Source of the DNA: Desmodus rotundus | Lineage: Eukaryota; Chordata; Mammalia; Chiroptera; Phyllostomidae | DNA: 64,000 nt | Assembly: GCF_022682495.2 (NCBI RefSeq) | Contig: NC_071399.1 | Span: forward strand, 5,561,342-5,625,341 | Direction: 5' to 3' | Shown here: piece after piece, positions 24,277 through 36,599 of the stretch | Layout of the letters: every line of letters starts with the position of its first letter | How positions within the stretch are numbered: the stretch's first letter is position 1 | Program-made: the position numbers and the translations under genes | Notes under the pieces: generated by a model | The model's database searches: none | What the model was told of the DNA's origin: nothing | The model's input: only the letters and a program-made list of their open reading frames with translations

Positions 24277-26097
24277 TACAAAATCACAACACCTGTTAAG
24301 CAGGCCTGCCCTTCTCCCTGGATCATAAGGCCACCTGTCTGGTCCTTTATGTTGGACCCTGCTCTCTGAGAAGGACAACCTGGCCATTGTGGACATGCCT
24401 CTTCCCTGCATGTACAGCACCCAAAATGGATGGGTAGGGAGCCCATTTGCCAGAAGAATACCAAAGAACTTTGTCCCTCCTTGTCTTCCATGTCTTCTAT
24501 GAGCTCAGCTTCTGCGATTAACCTAAAGTCTCATAGAGAAATGGGATACTTCCAGCTGCCTTTACAATATCATTCAGAAACATGACCTTAGTCTTTGAGA
24601 CAGTACTGCTTCAGCTGATCTTTCCTACCTTTACCTCAAAAACTCACTTGCACCCAACACTTCCAAGTGTGTACTCCCCATCTGCTCCCCGTTGTAGAGG
24701 TCTCCCGTATTTAAAATTCACTCCATGCCTTGCCTGTCCATCTCTCATACAATTCCCTGTCTGTTTTAATACTAGGTTACCCTCCACTGAAAACATCCAC
24801 TCCCACCACATCCTAAATAGTGTCTCCAGCCACTGAGTTCTGGAAGTAATATCTCTCTACTTGTCTCATTTAAATTATGCCCATAAATTAACATTTCATG
24901 GGTGGGGTGGGTTTATTCCCTGAAAATCAAACCATATTTTCCTATAAGACAGGGTTCTGAATTATACTTCTTCGCATTCATAGGGATATCCAGCAGAGAC
25001 TAATTTGCTATGAAGATTATAGATTTAAAGATTACAATTATCTTATAAATGGCTAATTGATTAATGGTAAATCCACAGGGTTGCTTATTTGATGTGTTTT
25101 ATCATTCAGCACCTGTATAGCACTTCTACATGAACTAGTAAGTGGAAAAATATGTTTCTGTGTTTACATATCATTCAGCCATGTGAAGAGAAAACTATTC
25201 TTATAAATCCCCAAAAGAGAGTTTTTCACATTTTTCATATTTAAAGTGCATGAAGTTAGTAAATTCACAAGTGAACAAAAAGGCTTGTTCTTTGGAGAGC
25301 AGAATCTCGAGGTTTATTCTACCAAATCATCCGGCATATGCAAATGTTGTTTGGATGCAGTTTAGCTGCATGCTAAGCAGTACCAAAATCTCAGGGGTCA
25401 GAGATTTGACAGTGTTTTCTGCATGGAAATCAGAGAGGCAAATGTTTGATGTACAGATGTGTGTACCGAAATAGGTCACAGTTAAATGGATTCATCCATT
25501 TCACTCCATCTCTTATTTGGAATTGTTTACTAGGATTTGTTTTAGAACGTGTGACTTCGGTTTCAGGTCTACAATGAATTCAAAATGGTGTTTGTATCTG
25601 CCCCAAAATATAGCATATGTTTACTATGCAGGTAGTAGGGGATTTATAGAAATCTCAATGAACACTAGAATAAATTACATTATTTTTTTTCTCACTCTTT
25701 GTCTCTTTTTCTGATTAGGTATGTTTTTGAACTGTAAGGGACCTGTCCCCTGTCATAAGTGTCTCTGGAGTTTTATTATTTTTGATGAGTTAACTCTAGC
25801 TGAGTTCTGTTAACTTTCTCACACATATGTTTTGGGATTACTATTCATATAATTTTTAACTTGTGTATGTACTTTCACTAACAAATTTCCCACTTATAAA
25901 AAGTACCCACCAATATAGCTCAGCAATACACCATTGTTGTTAGGAGTGCATTTTGACATTTAACGTTAAATGCTGAAAATAATAACTAAATAAAATAAAA
26001 TACAATAGGTACTTTAAATTTATTCTAAAAGAAAAAGAGCTAGAACGTCAGTAACACTAGAAATCTCCAATATTTTTAGTATTGAGATCATTTATTA
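24277..26097. other. unassigned DNA
   Basis: No recognised element. At 24290-24500 frames overlap on both strands; at 24580-24840 a C-rich stretch gives an 84-codon frame with no coding features. Confidence 0.4.
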
Positions 26098-26235
26098 TTT
26101 TATTCATTCACTTAGCGCTTATTAAGCGCTACTGTTTTGAATCTTCACGGTGGACACAAAAATATAACCAGGAACAAGGTAGATTTGGTCCCTGCTCTGG
26201 GGAATGTGCAGATAGAAACCGAAACTAGGTTTTCA
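26098..26235 (-). mobile_element. L2 3' end, antisense
   Basis: TTTATTCATTCACTTAGCGC, TTATTAAGCGCTACTG, then GGTAGATTTGGTCCCTGCTC is the antisense L2 3' terminus. Confidence 0.65.
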
Positions 26236-26662
26236 AAGATGAACGTGATACGCTATGCCCAATATTCTACTTCATAAAAAATTCTATATGAAAGAATTAC
26301 CTACTATGGAAACTTCTCTTTATTTAATTTTACATTATAAACTAATTTCCTAAAGCATCTCCTTACCAAGCATTTCCCCAGTTCCTCTTGATAGTGGCTT
26401 TCAGAAAACTTACATGCTCTGCCATGACCTTCAGATCAAATGGAAGCTGTCCCTGGCCTCTTATCCAATGGAACACTATTTGTATGTATAATTTAATATG
26501 TCCTGAAATTGATTATGAAAATACCATAAAATGTACTTAATTCAAAACATTTTAAAGCCACATAAATACTACTTTAAGTTACCAAATTGATTTTTGGAAT
26601 AATGTCATTCTTTTAAGAAACTTGACTCTATATAATATATATAATGAATTACGTTAAAACTT
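26236..26662. other. unassigned AT-rich DNA
   Basis: No feature seen. Confidence 0.4.
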
Positions 26663-26674
26663 TGAATTAGTTTC

Positions 26675-26889
26675 TTTTTGCTTTTTTAAAAAAGATTTTA
26701 TTTATTTATTTTTAGAGAGGGGAAGGAAGGCAGAAAGAGAAGGAGAGAAGCATAGATTGGCTGTGCCTTGCCTGCCCCCAACTGGGGACCTGGCCCGCAA
26801 CCCAGACATGTACCCTGACCGGGAATCAAACCAGTGACCTTTCATTTTGCAAGCTGGTGCTCAATCCACTGAGCCACACTGGACATGGC
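26675..26889 (-). mobile_element. Ves SINE, copy 2
   Basis: Complete, sense strand minus. It has a T/A-rich tail antisense at 26681-26712, the purine tract at 26714-26750, GGGAATCAAACC (antisense B box) at 26820-26831 and CCACTGAGCCACAC (antisense A box) at 26867-26880. A perfect duplication TGAATTAGTTTC flanks it at 26663-26674 and 26890-26901, proving the insertion limits. Confidence 0.95.
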
Positions 26890-26901
26890 TGAATTAGTTT
26901 C

Positions 26902-27369
26902 ATTGATTGGAATTTTATGATAAAGCCAGATTATTTAAGGACCTGTAATCATGCATTTTAATTTACAGAATGAATGTATTCTATCATAACTATTCACATT
27001 TGCGTAAACTATATTTTATTCATTACCTATATTTTGAATTTTCAGACTAAGAAAATAGGTGATCAAAACAAATATTTATAAAGATAAATCAGACTAATCA
27101 GAATTTTGACTTTAGCCATATAGTCATAAAATTAGAAAATAAATTTTCTCTTTATGTGGATTGTCATTCATATATAAAATTATTAATTGGAGTCACTATA
27201 CCTGAAACAAGTGCTCGCACATGCTATGGTAAAATGTACAGATCAGAGGAAACTATACCAATAGGCAATTTATGCATGCTTTATAATTGTCCCTATGCGT
27301 ATAAAATGTAATACTTCTAAGAAGTACATGCTTGTTTGTGGTTTATGATTTAAAATGTGTCATGTGAGT
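26902..27369. other. unassigned AT-rich DNA
   Basis: No feature seen. Confidence 0.4.
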
Positions 27370-27555
27370 ATTTTGTTAAGTTGACTTTATTGAGGAATAA
27401 TATACAGGCAGTGAAATTCACCCTTTTTAGTGATATAGTTCCGTGAATTCTAATAAATGTGTGGTTGTTAAATGTCCACCCCTCCGTAGTCCGCCCCTAA
27501 CCCCTGAGAACACCGATGTGTCCTCTGTCCCTATGTCTTTCCCTTGTCAACATTG
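27370..27555 (-). mobile_element. old L1 3' UTR fragment, antisense
   Basis: TTTATTGAGGAATAATATACAGG near 27388 followed by GTGAAATTCACCCTTTTTAG, GTTCCGTGAATTC and a CCACCCCTCC...CCCCTAACCCCTGAGAACACC stretch matches the antisense 3' UTR of old L1M subfamilies. Confidence 0.6.
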
Positions 27556-28624
27556 CATTGTTTTAAAATCATTTTGAAGTTTCAGGCTTAGGGTGCAATA
27601 TTATTCATATTTATGAACTTTTATTTCAAAGAAAAAGCATATGCTCATAGAAACTTTACTTCATTAACTTTTATACATCACTGCTTCTCTAGGGACTTGG
27701 AAGAACAGCTGATGTCTTCACATTTGCTTTTCCACCTCATTCAATGATCATGGCTTTCTTCATGTGTTTTAATTTTGTCCTTCTTCATTTTACAAAAAAA
27801 TGTCCATTGTCTCATTCATGCTTTCTTAACATACTCCTACAGTATTAGTAAACCAAGTTTTTTAATCCTGACCCAAATCTACTAAAATCTGACCTGAAAT
27901 TGTCTCTGGACATCAGACACACAGTGAAAAAAATCCAGGATCCCAATGAATTTTGTCATGAATTTTATAAATTCTGTGGGACAAGCAGGCTTACTGATTT
28001 TTTACACATACTTAGACAAATTATTGGAAAAACCAGACATCACCCACACATCTTTATCAGGAATTTACAATTGTTCCCAAATTTCTGGCATTTCAGTCAA
28101 AACACCTGTATATTTTAGGATATGTAAATGGATTTATGGACACAGAACAATGTTACATAAATGAAATCGTTTACAAGCCAGTCCCCGCCAGCCTGGGGAC
28201 AGATAGTGCATATATAAAGCTGCCCACTGCTGTGACCCTATGCATTCGGTGGCTCTGAGTGGCTGAGGAGAAGGCTGATTTTACAACCAAGAGGGCCAAG
28301 GTCTCGCCGAATTCAGGAGCCTGGTGGTCTCTCGTGCTGCTGGTCTGCCCTCCTCCTGCTCACTCAGTGTCCCTGGTTACACACGCATGGTAACACACTA
28401 TACTCACCACTAGTCCACATGCCTTCTGAATAATTTCTGCAGTTTGCCAGCCATAGGCCAGCTGGTGCTGCAGTAAAACCATGCCAAGTGCCATGGCCAG
28501 GATTTAGACCCCAGTCTTCAAATTCTTTTCAATCACTTACAGTTCTTGACTACCTACCAACAGACTGTTTCATCCAGCAGAAATATTGAAAGGAAACCAT
28601 TGTCTAAAGGTATATTTGTTCATT
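27556..28624. other. unassigned DNA
   Basis: Overlapping short plus frames at 27900-28164 come from degraded sequence. A patch at 28470-28535 (CATGGCCAGGATTTAGACCCC) may be an antisense MIR end. Confidence 0.4.
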
Positions 28625-29104
28625 TGAATCAGCTATTTGAGCATGAACTCAACACAGAGCTACGGCAGTGAACTGGCCCTCGTTTAGGCTGCGTTTCAGT
28701 GAAACAAGCTGAGCGGAATGAGTAAAATAAAATAATGAGTCCTTATTAAATAAGATACTTAGAGATCATGATTAATGTTGTAGTGAAAATAAAACATGGA
28801 GTGAGAGTAATTGGAAAAGACGCTTCACCTAAGAAGGCAACATTCTCCCGAAAGACCAGACCTGGATGGAGACAGGCAATACTGAGAGAGGAAGGATTAT
28901 TAGGATGGAGCTCCGTCTCTCAGTCACCAATTGAGTGTTTCCGGCAGGGGGAGGCAGTCAACTGAGTGGGTAGTGTTGAGAGATTGAATATGATAAACGT
29001 GGAAAAACTCCCATCAAAACTGGCAAAAAGGAGTCCTAAGTACCGCTGCCATTGGCAGGCAGACAAGGAAGAAAAGTCCCTAGCGATATGCGTTGAAGAA
29101 CAAC

Positions 29105-29169
<65 letters not shown>

Positions 29170-29430
29170 TGGGTGAGTGAGTGGACTGGACAAAGAGAAC
29201 CCAGAATGTTTTTGGTGAGAAGCTTTCTGGGAAGGTTGGTGGGGAGATGTGAAGAAGTAGCCTGGTTAGACACTGGGTATATCTGAGTGCATTTCGAGGC
29301 TGGCTGGAATCACTCAGGTGAGTGGGGAGCTGAGTGATGAAGGACCAGGCAAGCAGGTGAAGCGTTCTCAAAAAGTCTAGCAGGGACTTTGCTTTGACTT
29401 TTTTGGGAGTGAGGTAGATGCATTAATGTA
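28625..29430 (-). mobile_element. L2 LINE fragment, antisense, split by (TG)n
   Basis: ATTTGAGCATGAACTCAAC then CGGCAGTGAACTGGCC near 28662, AGTGAAAATAAAACATGGAGTGAGAG near 28781 and later CTGGCTGGAATCACTCAGGTGAG near 29301 follow the antisense order of an L2 3' part. The copy is interrupted by the TG microsatellite at 29106. Individual blocks are diverged, so the total extent is approximate. Confidence 0.5.
29106..29167. repeat. (TG)31 microsatellite
   Basis: Sixty-two bases of perfect TG. They generate three long frames with (CV)n or (TH)n stretches at 28920-29371, which are artefacts. Expected to be polymorphic. Confidence 0.97.
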
Positions 29431-29486
29431 ATCAGTAAAATGTTTTTGCTTTACAGATATATATCTTAAATAGATTTTTTAAAAAT

Positions 29487-29660
29487 TTTAGTGTAGTTGA
29501 AAGCCCAGAGGTTTTGAAGGAAATTATACGGACTTGAATTCTAAATCTACCCCCGACATCTGTGCGGCCTTGGACTTTCACTAAACTGTTTCATTGAACT
29601 GCAGGAATGCATGTGAAGTAAGCGGCCTGACGCAGAGACTGCGCAAATTGAAGGTGTCCT
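29487..29660 (+). mobile_element. MIR, sense
   Basis: GAAAGCCCAGAGGTTTTGAAGG, GACTTGAATTCTAAATC, TCTGTGCGGCCTTGGAC and ACTAAACTGTTTCATTGAACTGC follow the MIR sense order. Confidence 0.5.
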
Positions 29661-30269
29661 GTAGTTAGCGTGGGGTTTGTGGTGACATAGTCGTATTTTC
29701 TGTGTTTAATATTCCGTTCACACATTTTCTTAATTAATTTGGCTTACCCATATAGAAACATTAATAGAACCTTTAACATGCTGCAAAATTCAAAGGTAGA
29801 ATGATTTATGTAACCTGTTTTAGTTTCTTTGAGAGAAGCAAAGATTCCACTTGCCCTATGATCAAGCGAAGTCTTAGGTTGGTGCCATCTGTCAAGTTTC
29901 TTAAGTGACAGTTTAAAATATGCAACAAGGTCCCATATTCCATGTGCCTAAAAATTTATGACTACATCAATTGGCAGCTGTGAAAAATCAGCAGAAGCCA
30001 CCGCACTTTGATTAAGCACTCCTTGGTCCAGCCACAGCTCTCCGAAGAACATAGATAAATTGTGCATGACTATATTTAGAGTGTACCGTGGATAACAGGT
30101 AGCTCTTTCTCTATATCTAAATTATTTTCTATTTATTTCAGTAACCTTTTGGGATTCCTAAAAGCATTATCTTAGCAACAGACGTTTTTTTACAGGCTCA
30201 TTTATGATACAACATTTAGCGGTGTCATATTATAATATTCTAACATTCTAGACAACGCTTGATTACCCT
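29661..30269. other. unassigned AT-rich DNA
   Basis: No feature seen. Confidence 0.4.
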
Positions 30270-30415
30270 TTTCTGTTTATTGGAGTGACATTGGTTAATA
30301 AAATTATACACATATCAAATCTACAATTCTGTAATACATCATCTGTATATTGCATTATGTGCCCACCCCCAAAGTGAAATTACCATATATTTGACCACCT
30401 ACAATATTTTATTTG
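30270..30415 (-). mobile_element. truncated L1 3' end, antisense
   Basis: TTTATTGGAGTGACATTGGTTAATAAAATTATACA near 30278 followed by TCTACAATTCTGTAATACATCATCTGTATATTGCATTATG and a CCCACCCCCAAAGT stretch is a known L1 3' UTR pattern, antisense. Short 5'-truncated copy. Confidence 0.65.
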
Positions 30416-30837
30416 TTGTTAGTTATATTCATACATGTGTTTATGTGTTGCTACTCTGTTTGCATTCCTATGCTTTTTCTGTTATATCAGAAGAAACAAA
30501 GAATCTTTTCTTTTGTTCATGATTAAATATCACATGAGTGAACTTGACTCTTTTTGTTAAATGATAAAAATATGGTACTCATAATTTCAAAATAAGTAGA
30601 ACCTATATGAAGAAGCTAAACTAGTACTTCCCAGCTCTTTCAAGTATATTTTTATGGTGTACATTTGTTATTTTAAATGAGGTCAAGTTTTAAACTTTAG
30701 GGACAATCATATTTTTATAAACAATTGTTTAAATGATCTATCTATCTGCCCACTTACCTACCCACCTGCCTGCCTACCCTCCATCACTTGGATGAATGAA
30801 ATGACCACATCCACATCACTATGACTGTTCATTCATG
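30416..30837. other. unassigned DNA with decayed (ACCT)n
   Basis: AT-rich, with an imperfect four-base repeat (CTAC/CTGC series) at 30736-30782. Confidence 0.45.
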
Positions 30838-30975
30838 GCACAGAGCTGGAAGGGACCTTAAAGACCATGGGTTTATCTCCTTTCATTTAAAAGGTAGAAG
30901 CTGAGGCTCCAGGCAGCATGATTAGCTGGTGGAAATCCCAGGACTGCAGTTCCAATGGCCGGGCCCCTAGTTAAA
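30838..30975 (-). mobile_element. MIR3/Ther-like CORE-SINE, antisense
   Basis: AGAGCTGGAAGGGACCTTAAAG at 30842-30863, then GAAGCTGAGGCTCCAGG and a GATTAGCTGGTGGAAATCCCAGGACTGCAG end is the antisense CORE-SINE order. Confidence 0.6.
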
Positions 30976-32047
30976 GTGCTCTTTCTCTCACAGAGCTGAC
31001 TTTGCATGTATGATGAAATTAAAAGAATAAGTAGAAATTCAGTATTTTGTTTTGCTTTTTTAAAGTCATGCATCTAAGGTCACCACCCATCTTCATTTAC
31101 AGAGAATAGTTTCCATTACTGGATTGCATTTTAAGATGAGAGATATAGATATTTGCTCCAGTAGAGATGATACAGAACACCTTGACAATGTGACTGATGA
31201 AGCTGTTATGAAACTAACATCTTTTGATAAAGACATTGTGTGAACTTAAATCTCCTGAATAAAAACCAAACCATTAATAATATATTTCTTTATAATTATG
31301 TTTCAAATATTTCTTTGGTAAGCATGCACCCCAAATAAGTGACAGAAAACCAGTTAAACACAGGGGAGAAGCTAAATCTCTGATAATATATATTCTTTAA
31401 AAAAGAAAATATATGCTTTTGGAAATAAAATCATAGCCTGATATATGTTATTTAAGTAAGCAATGTCCCATAGCAGATGTCATATAAAGATAAAATTATA
31501 ACTTAAAATACTGTTTTCTCTCTTATAAAACTAATGTACTCCTACATCAGCAACAGTAAAGTGGTCACTAAATAGATAAATTTAATGAATTTCAAATTAA
31601 TCTATAGGCCATTAACACTTAATATTACATTGTATATATTAATTTTACATTCTCTATTATATTTTAAGCTGAAGTTTTGGATGTGTTCATCCAAATTAAT
31701 TAAAATAATTAAAGTTCTAAAGTTCTAAGCACCCAAAGAAATATACATCTATTTGTCATACACAGACTCTAACAAAAGTGAAACCACATGTAATAAAAAT
31801 AATACTTCCAAATAAGAAAGAGCTGACCAAGCATACGAGAAAAAACTTTAACCCATTAAAAACGGGGCTTCATTTTAATTCCATGAATATAGCTGTATCC
31901 TATTTTTGAGCACAAAAGTGTGTTCTGTGTTCAACTGTGTTTATCACATGGGAGAACAGAGATAGAACGAGTTTAATCTACATCATTTACCAGAGGTTGC
32001 AAAGTATACACATATTCTCACCTCCTAAGAAAATAGGTTTATAAAAA
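30976..32047. other. unassigned AT-rich DNA
   Basis: Very AT-rich (roughly 31080-32040). No element or exon could be supported. Confidence 0.4.
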
Positions 32048-32053
32048 ATACTT

Positions 32054-32871
32054 TGTGGGGGGGGCTCCGCCCACAGGGCTCCCCACCCCCAGCCACCATG
32101 GATGAGAATAAGTCTACCAAGACATGATCTGCTTGGGGAGGAAAGGTGGCCCATCTCTCAAAGGAGAAGGGCCAAGAGCCTTTTCCTCAATGGGCTTTTA
32201 TTGGGTTCAATTTGCACAGGAATACAGGTAAAGCACATCAATCATTGGCAGGCAGTAAGGATCAAACAATAGATAACATACAAAGAACTATGAGGGCTTA
32301 TTCTGAGTCAGGGTCAGTTAGCTAAAGGGCCATAAGACTTTGGGAAAGAAACTCATTTCAGGCTTGGACCCTTATCATTTAAATTGAGGGTATAAACAAA
32401 GCAGGTTTCACAGAATTTTATGCATTCTTTCTTAGGCCTGATTGCCCCAGGGAATCTGCCCTTTCCAGCACAGGACTGCACTGCCCTCTGTCATTGTTTC
32501 AGGCTTAAGTCAGGCAGGGGAAGTAAGGCAGCCAAAAGATTAGGAGACTTCTTGCAGACAGAATTAGGACTCAGGCTATGTCAAAGCCAAGGGGTGAGAG
32601 TCCATAACCCCCTTTTTCTATAGCCCCCAAGTCCTTCCCTGTGGGCCTTTTTCGTGACCATGCCTGTCTTAGGTCATCCCTCCCTTGAGGAATCTTACCT
32701 GTCATTGGCTAACTAGTCAAGCTCAGGCCAAGCAGAGTAAAATGGGCAGAGGTGGCCCCCCTGCCAGGGAGACAAGTTTGTCTCCTTAGTGGCTTATGGT
32801 CCCAAGGTCTCTGACTCAGCCTTAGCCATGGGGGTTACAGCTTCTGAAACCAGGCAGGGCGGTTCCCAACA
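32054..32871 (-). mobile_element. solo LTR A of an ERV (class II-like), antisense
   Basis: An 818-bp LTR with its sense strand on minus, running TGTTGGGAAC... to ...CCCCCCACA. Perfect 6-bp target duplication ATACTT at 32048-32053 and 32872-32877. An AATAAA polyadenylation signal on the minus strand lies at 32202-32197, about 145 bases before the LTR end. No gag, pol or env sequence is attached, so it is a solo LTR left by recombination. A near-identical copy is at 43263. The 6-bp duplication suits class II (ERVK-like) elements; the family name is not known to me. The 67-codon plus frame inside is not a gene. Confidence 0.88.
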
Positions 32872-32877
32872 ATACTT

Positions 32878-33229
32878 GAGATTTATAGAAGCAGAAAATA
32901 TTAGTCTTCTATTTTTAGATGTTTAAGAAATGTCAATATAGCAAACTTTTAAATGGTTGTTTTGGTTCCCAGAGAAAATGATAATCGCAGCACTGCATTT
33001 TAAATACGTTAGAAGTGATAACTTTCAGTTAATTTGAGTGAACGTTAGGGTTTCATTGTATGTAATTTTGCTTTGAGTGGACCTTCTTGAGATAGAAGTA
33101 GATCCGCACATAGTGACCAGACATAACACAGAGAGGTGCCCTGTACCCTTAGTCTCGTTTCCCCAAACGCCGATGTTTGAAAATGATACCATCACCTCAC
33201 GGCCTCACAGCCGGGACAGTGATATGGAT
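32878..33229. other. unassigned DNA
   Basis: Sequence between LTR A and an old L1; possibly includes diverged L1 3' UTR at its right side. Confidence 0.35.
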
Positions 33230-34480
33230 ACAATCCACCAAACATATTTAGAGTTTTTCAGTGTACACTTACTCATCTGTGTGTGAGTGTGTATTTCTGA
33301 TGACCGTATGTCATGTGTGTGTCTGTCTAGTCACCACTACAGTGAAAATAGTGCCTGGTGTGATCACCACAAAGACCCTCACACTGCCCTGTTATGTCCA
33401 CGCCCAGCTCCCTCTCAGGCCCCCTCCACACCCCATCTTCACCCCCAGCCTCGCACCTGCTAATCAGTTCCTCATTTCTAAGATGTTATACTATGCAATG
33501 TTTTAGGATATTTTTTAAACTCAGAATAGTTCCTTGGAGATTCATCCAAATCATGTATCAATATCGTGCTCTTTTTTATTGCTGTGTAGTAGTCCATGGT
33601 ATGGGTGTAACACAATTTGTTTAACCAGTGACCTTTTGAAAGATGTCTTGGTTCATTCCAGGTTTTGTCTGTTATAATAAAGGTGCTCTAAACATTCTTG
33701 AGAATGTTTTTGAGGGAAACTAAGATTTTGTTTCTCTGGGATAAATGCCCTAAGGGTGAAACTTCTTGATCATAATGCAATTCTAACCCTTCCGACCTGT
33801 TCACCAGAGCGTCCTATCATTTCACATCACCCACGAAAGTGTGCGAGTGACTGGGATTTTCACCTGTTTATCAGCATCCGGTGTTGTTCCCATTTATTGT
33901 TTTAGCCATTCTCATAGGTACGTGATAACTCCCAGTGGTTTTAATTTTCAGTTCTTTGGCGAATGATGTCTAACATCTTTCGCTGGGTTTATTTGTTGTC
34001 TCTATATCCTATTTAGTGAACTTCAGGGTTTGTGTTTTAGTTTTAAAATTTTTATTTTACATAACTATTGATTTGAAACTCCCATGACATAGGATCAACC
34101 ACTTTGAAGTGCCCAAGTTACAGCATTTAGTACATTCACAGTATTGAGCAATCACCATTTCTGTCCGTTTCAGAAACATTTCTATCACTCCAAGTAGCGA
34201 TCCTTCCTCATGAAACAGTTATTCCTCATTTTACTGTGTTTAATTGGATTTGAATTTGCCATTTCTAATTGGGGTTTTTCGCTGTTGAGTATGAGACTTA
34301 TTTGTCAGCTATTTGGATGGCAAGTATTTTCTCCCAGTCTGTGATTTCATTTTCCTTCCTCTTCACAGTCTTTCACAGGTTAAAATGTTGAGGCCTAATT
34401 TATTTATTTCCCCTTTTATGTATCATGCTTTTGGTGTCCAGTCAAAGTATCTGTGTCTCCAGCTAAACCTCCAGGGCCCA
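33230..34480 (-). mobile_element. old L1 (L1MC-like) 3' part, antisense
   Basis: Plus-strand landmarks in order: TTTTTCAGTGTACACTTACTC near 33253, a CCTGGTGTGATCACCACAAAG block near 33354, CCTTGGAGATTCATCCAAATC near 33532, TTTTTTATTGCTGTGTAGTAG near 33572, GGGATAAATGCCC near 33739, CCTAATTTATTTATTTCCCC near 34395. This is the antisense of a long L1 3' UTR and ORF2 end. Reading frames are fully broken. Confidence 0.75.
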
Positions 34481-34764
34481 TTTTCATAAACAATGTCCTA
34501 CAGCCTCGTGCTGCATGTGGCCACCTGGCGTGGGACACAGGGACTGGGACACAATCCCGTTATACCACAGGCTAACAGCTCCTTAGTGGTTCAGCCTCTC
34601 TGCTTCGACACTGTGTTGCATTTTCATTTCATTTTTGCTTCACGAAGATTTTTTTTTTAGTGTGATCACATTTTTAAATTAAATTTTTAATCTATTGTGT
34701 GTTGACTCAGTGGCAGCATGGGGTGTGGTATGGAACATGATATTGCCACGTTATCTTGGCCTTA
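34481..34764. other. unassigned DNA
   Basis: No recognised feature. Confidence 0.35.
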
Positions 34765-34930
34765 AATTCATTCAATTAATATTTTGATTAAGTACCAGCT
34801 ATGAGTCAGGTCACTGTTCCAGGCACTGAATCAAATAAATTCCTTCATCACAGAGGATTACGTTTCAGAGGAGAAAGATAAAACAATAAACCAATGAATT
34901 GAAATAAGTGCTAGGAATTAAAAATGAAAC
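34765..34930 (-). mobile_element. L2 3' end, antisense
   Basis: TTCATTCAATTAATATTTTG, AAGTACCAGCTATGAGTCAGG, CACTGTTCCAGGCACTGAATC and AGAAAGATAAAACAATAAACC give the antisense L2 terminus. Confidence 0.7.
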
Positions 34931-35424
34931 AGGAAAAAATTTTCATTCAACACCCAACTGTTCACTGTACTTCTCGAAGTACACTGTGGTCGGTCCTTTG
35001 TAAGTGACTCTCCTGTTCTTACACAAAGTGTTTTCTGAGCCTGAGATCCACATTGTCCTTCCCTCAGTTATTGTATCTACCCCTGCAGTATGTCAGAACC
35101 TTCTGGGATTCCATTCTGATTCTTTCTTTATTTTATGTCTGCACATTCACAAATGTTACGGTGTATAGGTGCTACAATGTACATCAGTCACCCTACCAAG
35201 GACCACATAAGCTAAACACTTTGCAATAGACATACAGATACATGGTAATGATGTTAGTAAATAAGAAGTAATGACACCTCTATTGAGTCTTTCATTACAA
35301 ATTCAGCTGTACACAGTGTATTTTTTAACTGATCTCAGATTTGATTAAGCATTTTTTTCTGGTAGGCTGTCAGGCTTATCCTACTTATTGGACTTGAATC
35401 TGAAAACAGGATAGTCATATGCAG
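34931..35424. other. unassigned AT-rich DNA
   Basis: No feature seen. Confidence 0.4.
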
Positions 35425-35650
35425 ATTGTAACACAGCATAGTGGTGAGGAACGCAGATCTGAGAGGCTGCCAAGATAGGAGTGTGCCTCTTACCAGGCGT
35501 AGAGCACATGGTTTCTGCATCTGCCAGATACAGTCAGTAACAGCGCAAATCCGATAGGGCTCTTATGAAGAGAAGATGAGCTAATGATGATAAAGCCCTT
35601 AGGAAGTCATGGCATAGCAAATAAAACAAATATGTTTGCTAAATCCTAAA
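35425..35650 (+). mobile_element. MIR, sense
   Basis: AACACAGCATAGTGGTGAGG near 35429 (start), TAGGGCTCTTATGAAGAG near 35557, GATGAGCTAATGATGATAAAGCCC, and a GTCATGGCATAGCAAATAAAAC tail give a nearly full-length old MIR. Confidence 0.7.
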
Positions 35651-36149
35651 AGAAATTCAGTATTTTATCTGGTAGTATTAGTGATAGGGTGTATATTAGA
35701 TTTATTAAAGTCTACAGTATTTGGACACATAAAGTTATCATGTTTGACCTTTACTGTGTGTCTTTTTGTTCTATGTATAATGTTAAATTAAAAATATGGC
35801 ACAGATTATCACTGATAGCCCAGGTTATTGAAATAAGCAACAGAAGTTGTTTATGGGATGATTTCCATTGGCTTTCCTCTTCTGTAACATGATCCAAGAA
35901 CTATGGAAGTGTTTATAGAGTGAGCCCAAATGACTTAGTTAATTAATGTATTTATTGTGATGGATTATCTTAGGGAGTACAAGAAACATCTTCGAGTTTG
36001 TCACCTATAATATTTACGCTTTCAGTAAAGTCATGCATAGTGATGAATATATCCAAATTGGTGCCTTAAATGAAGTATTTGCACATAAATAATTTCCTTT
36101 CTCTTGTCTTAGAACATATCAGTGAGAATAACATCTAAAAGCAGAGCTG
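35651..36149. other. unassigned AT-rich DNA
   Basis: No feature seen. Confidence 0.4.
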
Positions 36150-36330
36150 CCTTTGAGAAAGAGCAGTGGACTGTAGTTTCCTGTAGTGGGACGCTACACT
36201 GGGTATCACCAAGGTTATAACACTGACTAGCTGGGAGACCATGTCCTCCTTATCTCTCAGATTCAGTTTCTTCAAAGTGATAACGGAAGTGTTGGTCCCT
36301 CAATTTCTAAGGTTCCTGCCAACTCAGAAC
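36150..36330 (+). mobile_element. MIR/MIR3-like, sense
   Basis: GAAAGAGCAGTGGACTGTAG, ACTGACTAGCTGGGAGACCATG, TCTCTCAGATTCAGTTTCTTC and a CAATTTCTAAGGTTCCTGCCAAC end follow the CORE-SINE sense order. Confidence 0.6.
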
Positions 36331-36599
36331 AGAAAACATCCAGGAGAGAATGAGATTTGCCAAACCAATTTAAGTCGGTTATAAAATAACAATAAACTAT
36401 TCCATGCCAAAAATGTTGAATATGAACCAAATAATTTTATAACTTTAATGAGTAGTAATAAAAACTCTTAAATTCTTTAGTGAGCACATAATTTTTATGG
36501 TAGCAACTATTTTCTAAAATTAATTCCAGAGCAAAGGGTTATATTAGGTTATAAGGAAATACATAGATCTTACCACCTGGTATTTAGAGTTTAGCCCCC

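Noticed and set aside
26820..26880. tRNA gene suggested by A and B box sequences
   Set aside because: The boxes belong to the head of a Ves SINE with target duplications; the same applies to the other four copies.
28920..29371. Frames of 106-117 codons with Cys-Val or Thr-His runs
   Set aside because: Produced by the (TG)31 microsatellite, which leaves frames open on both strands.
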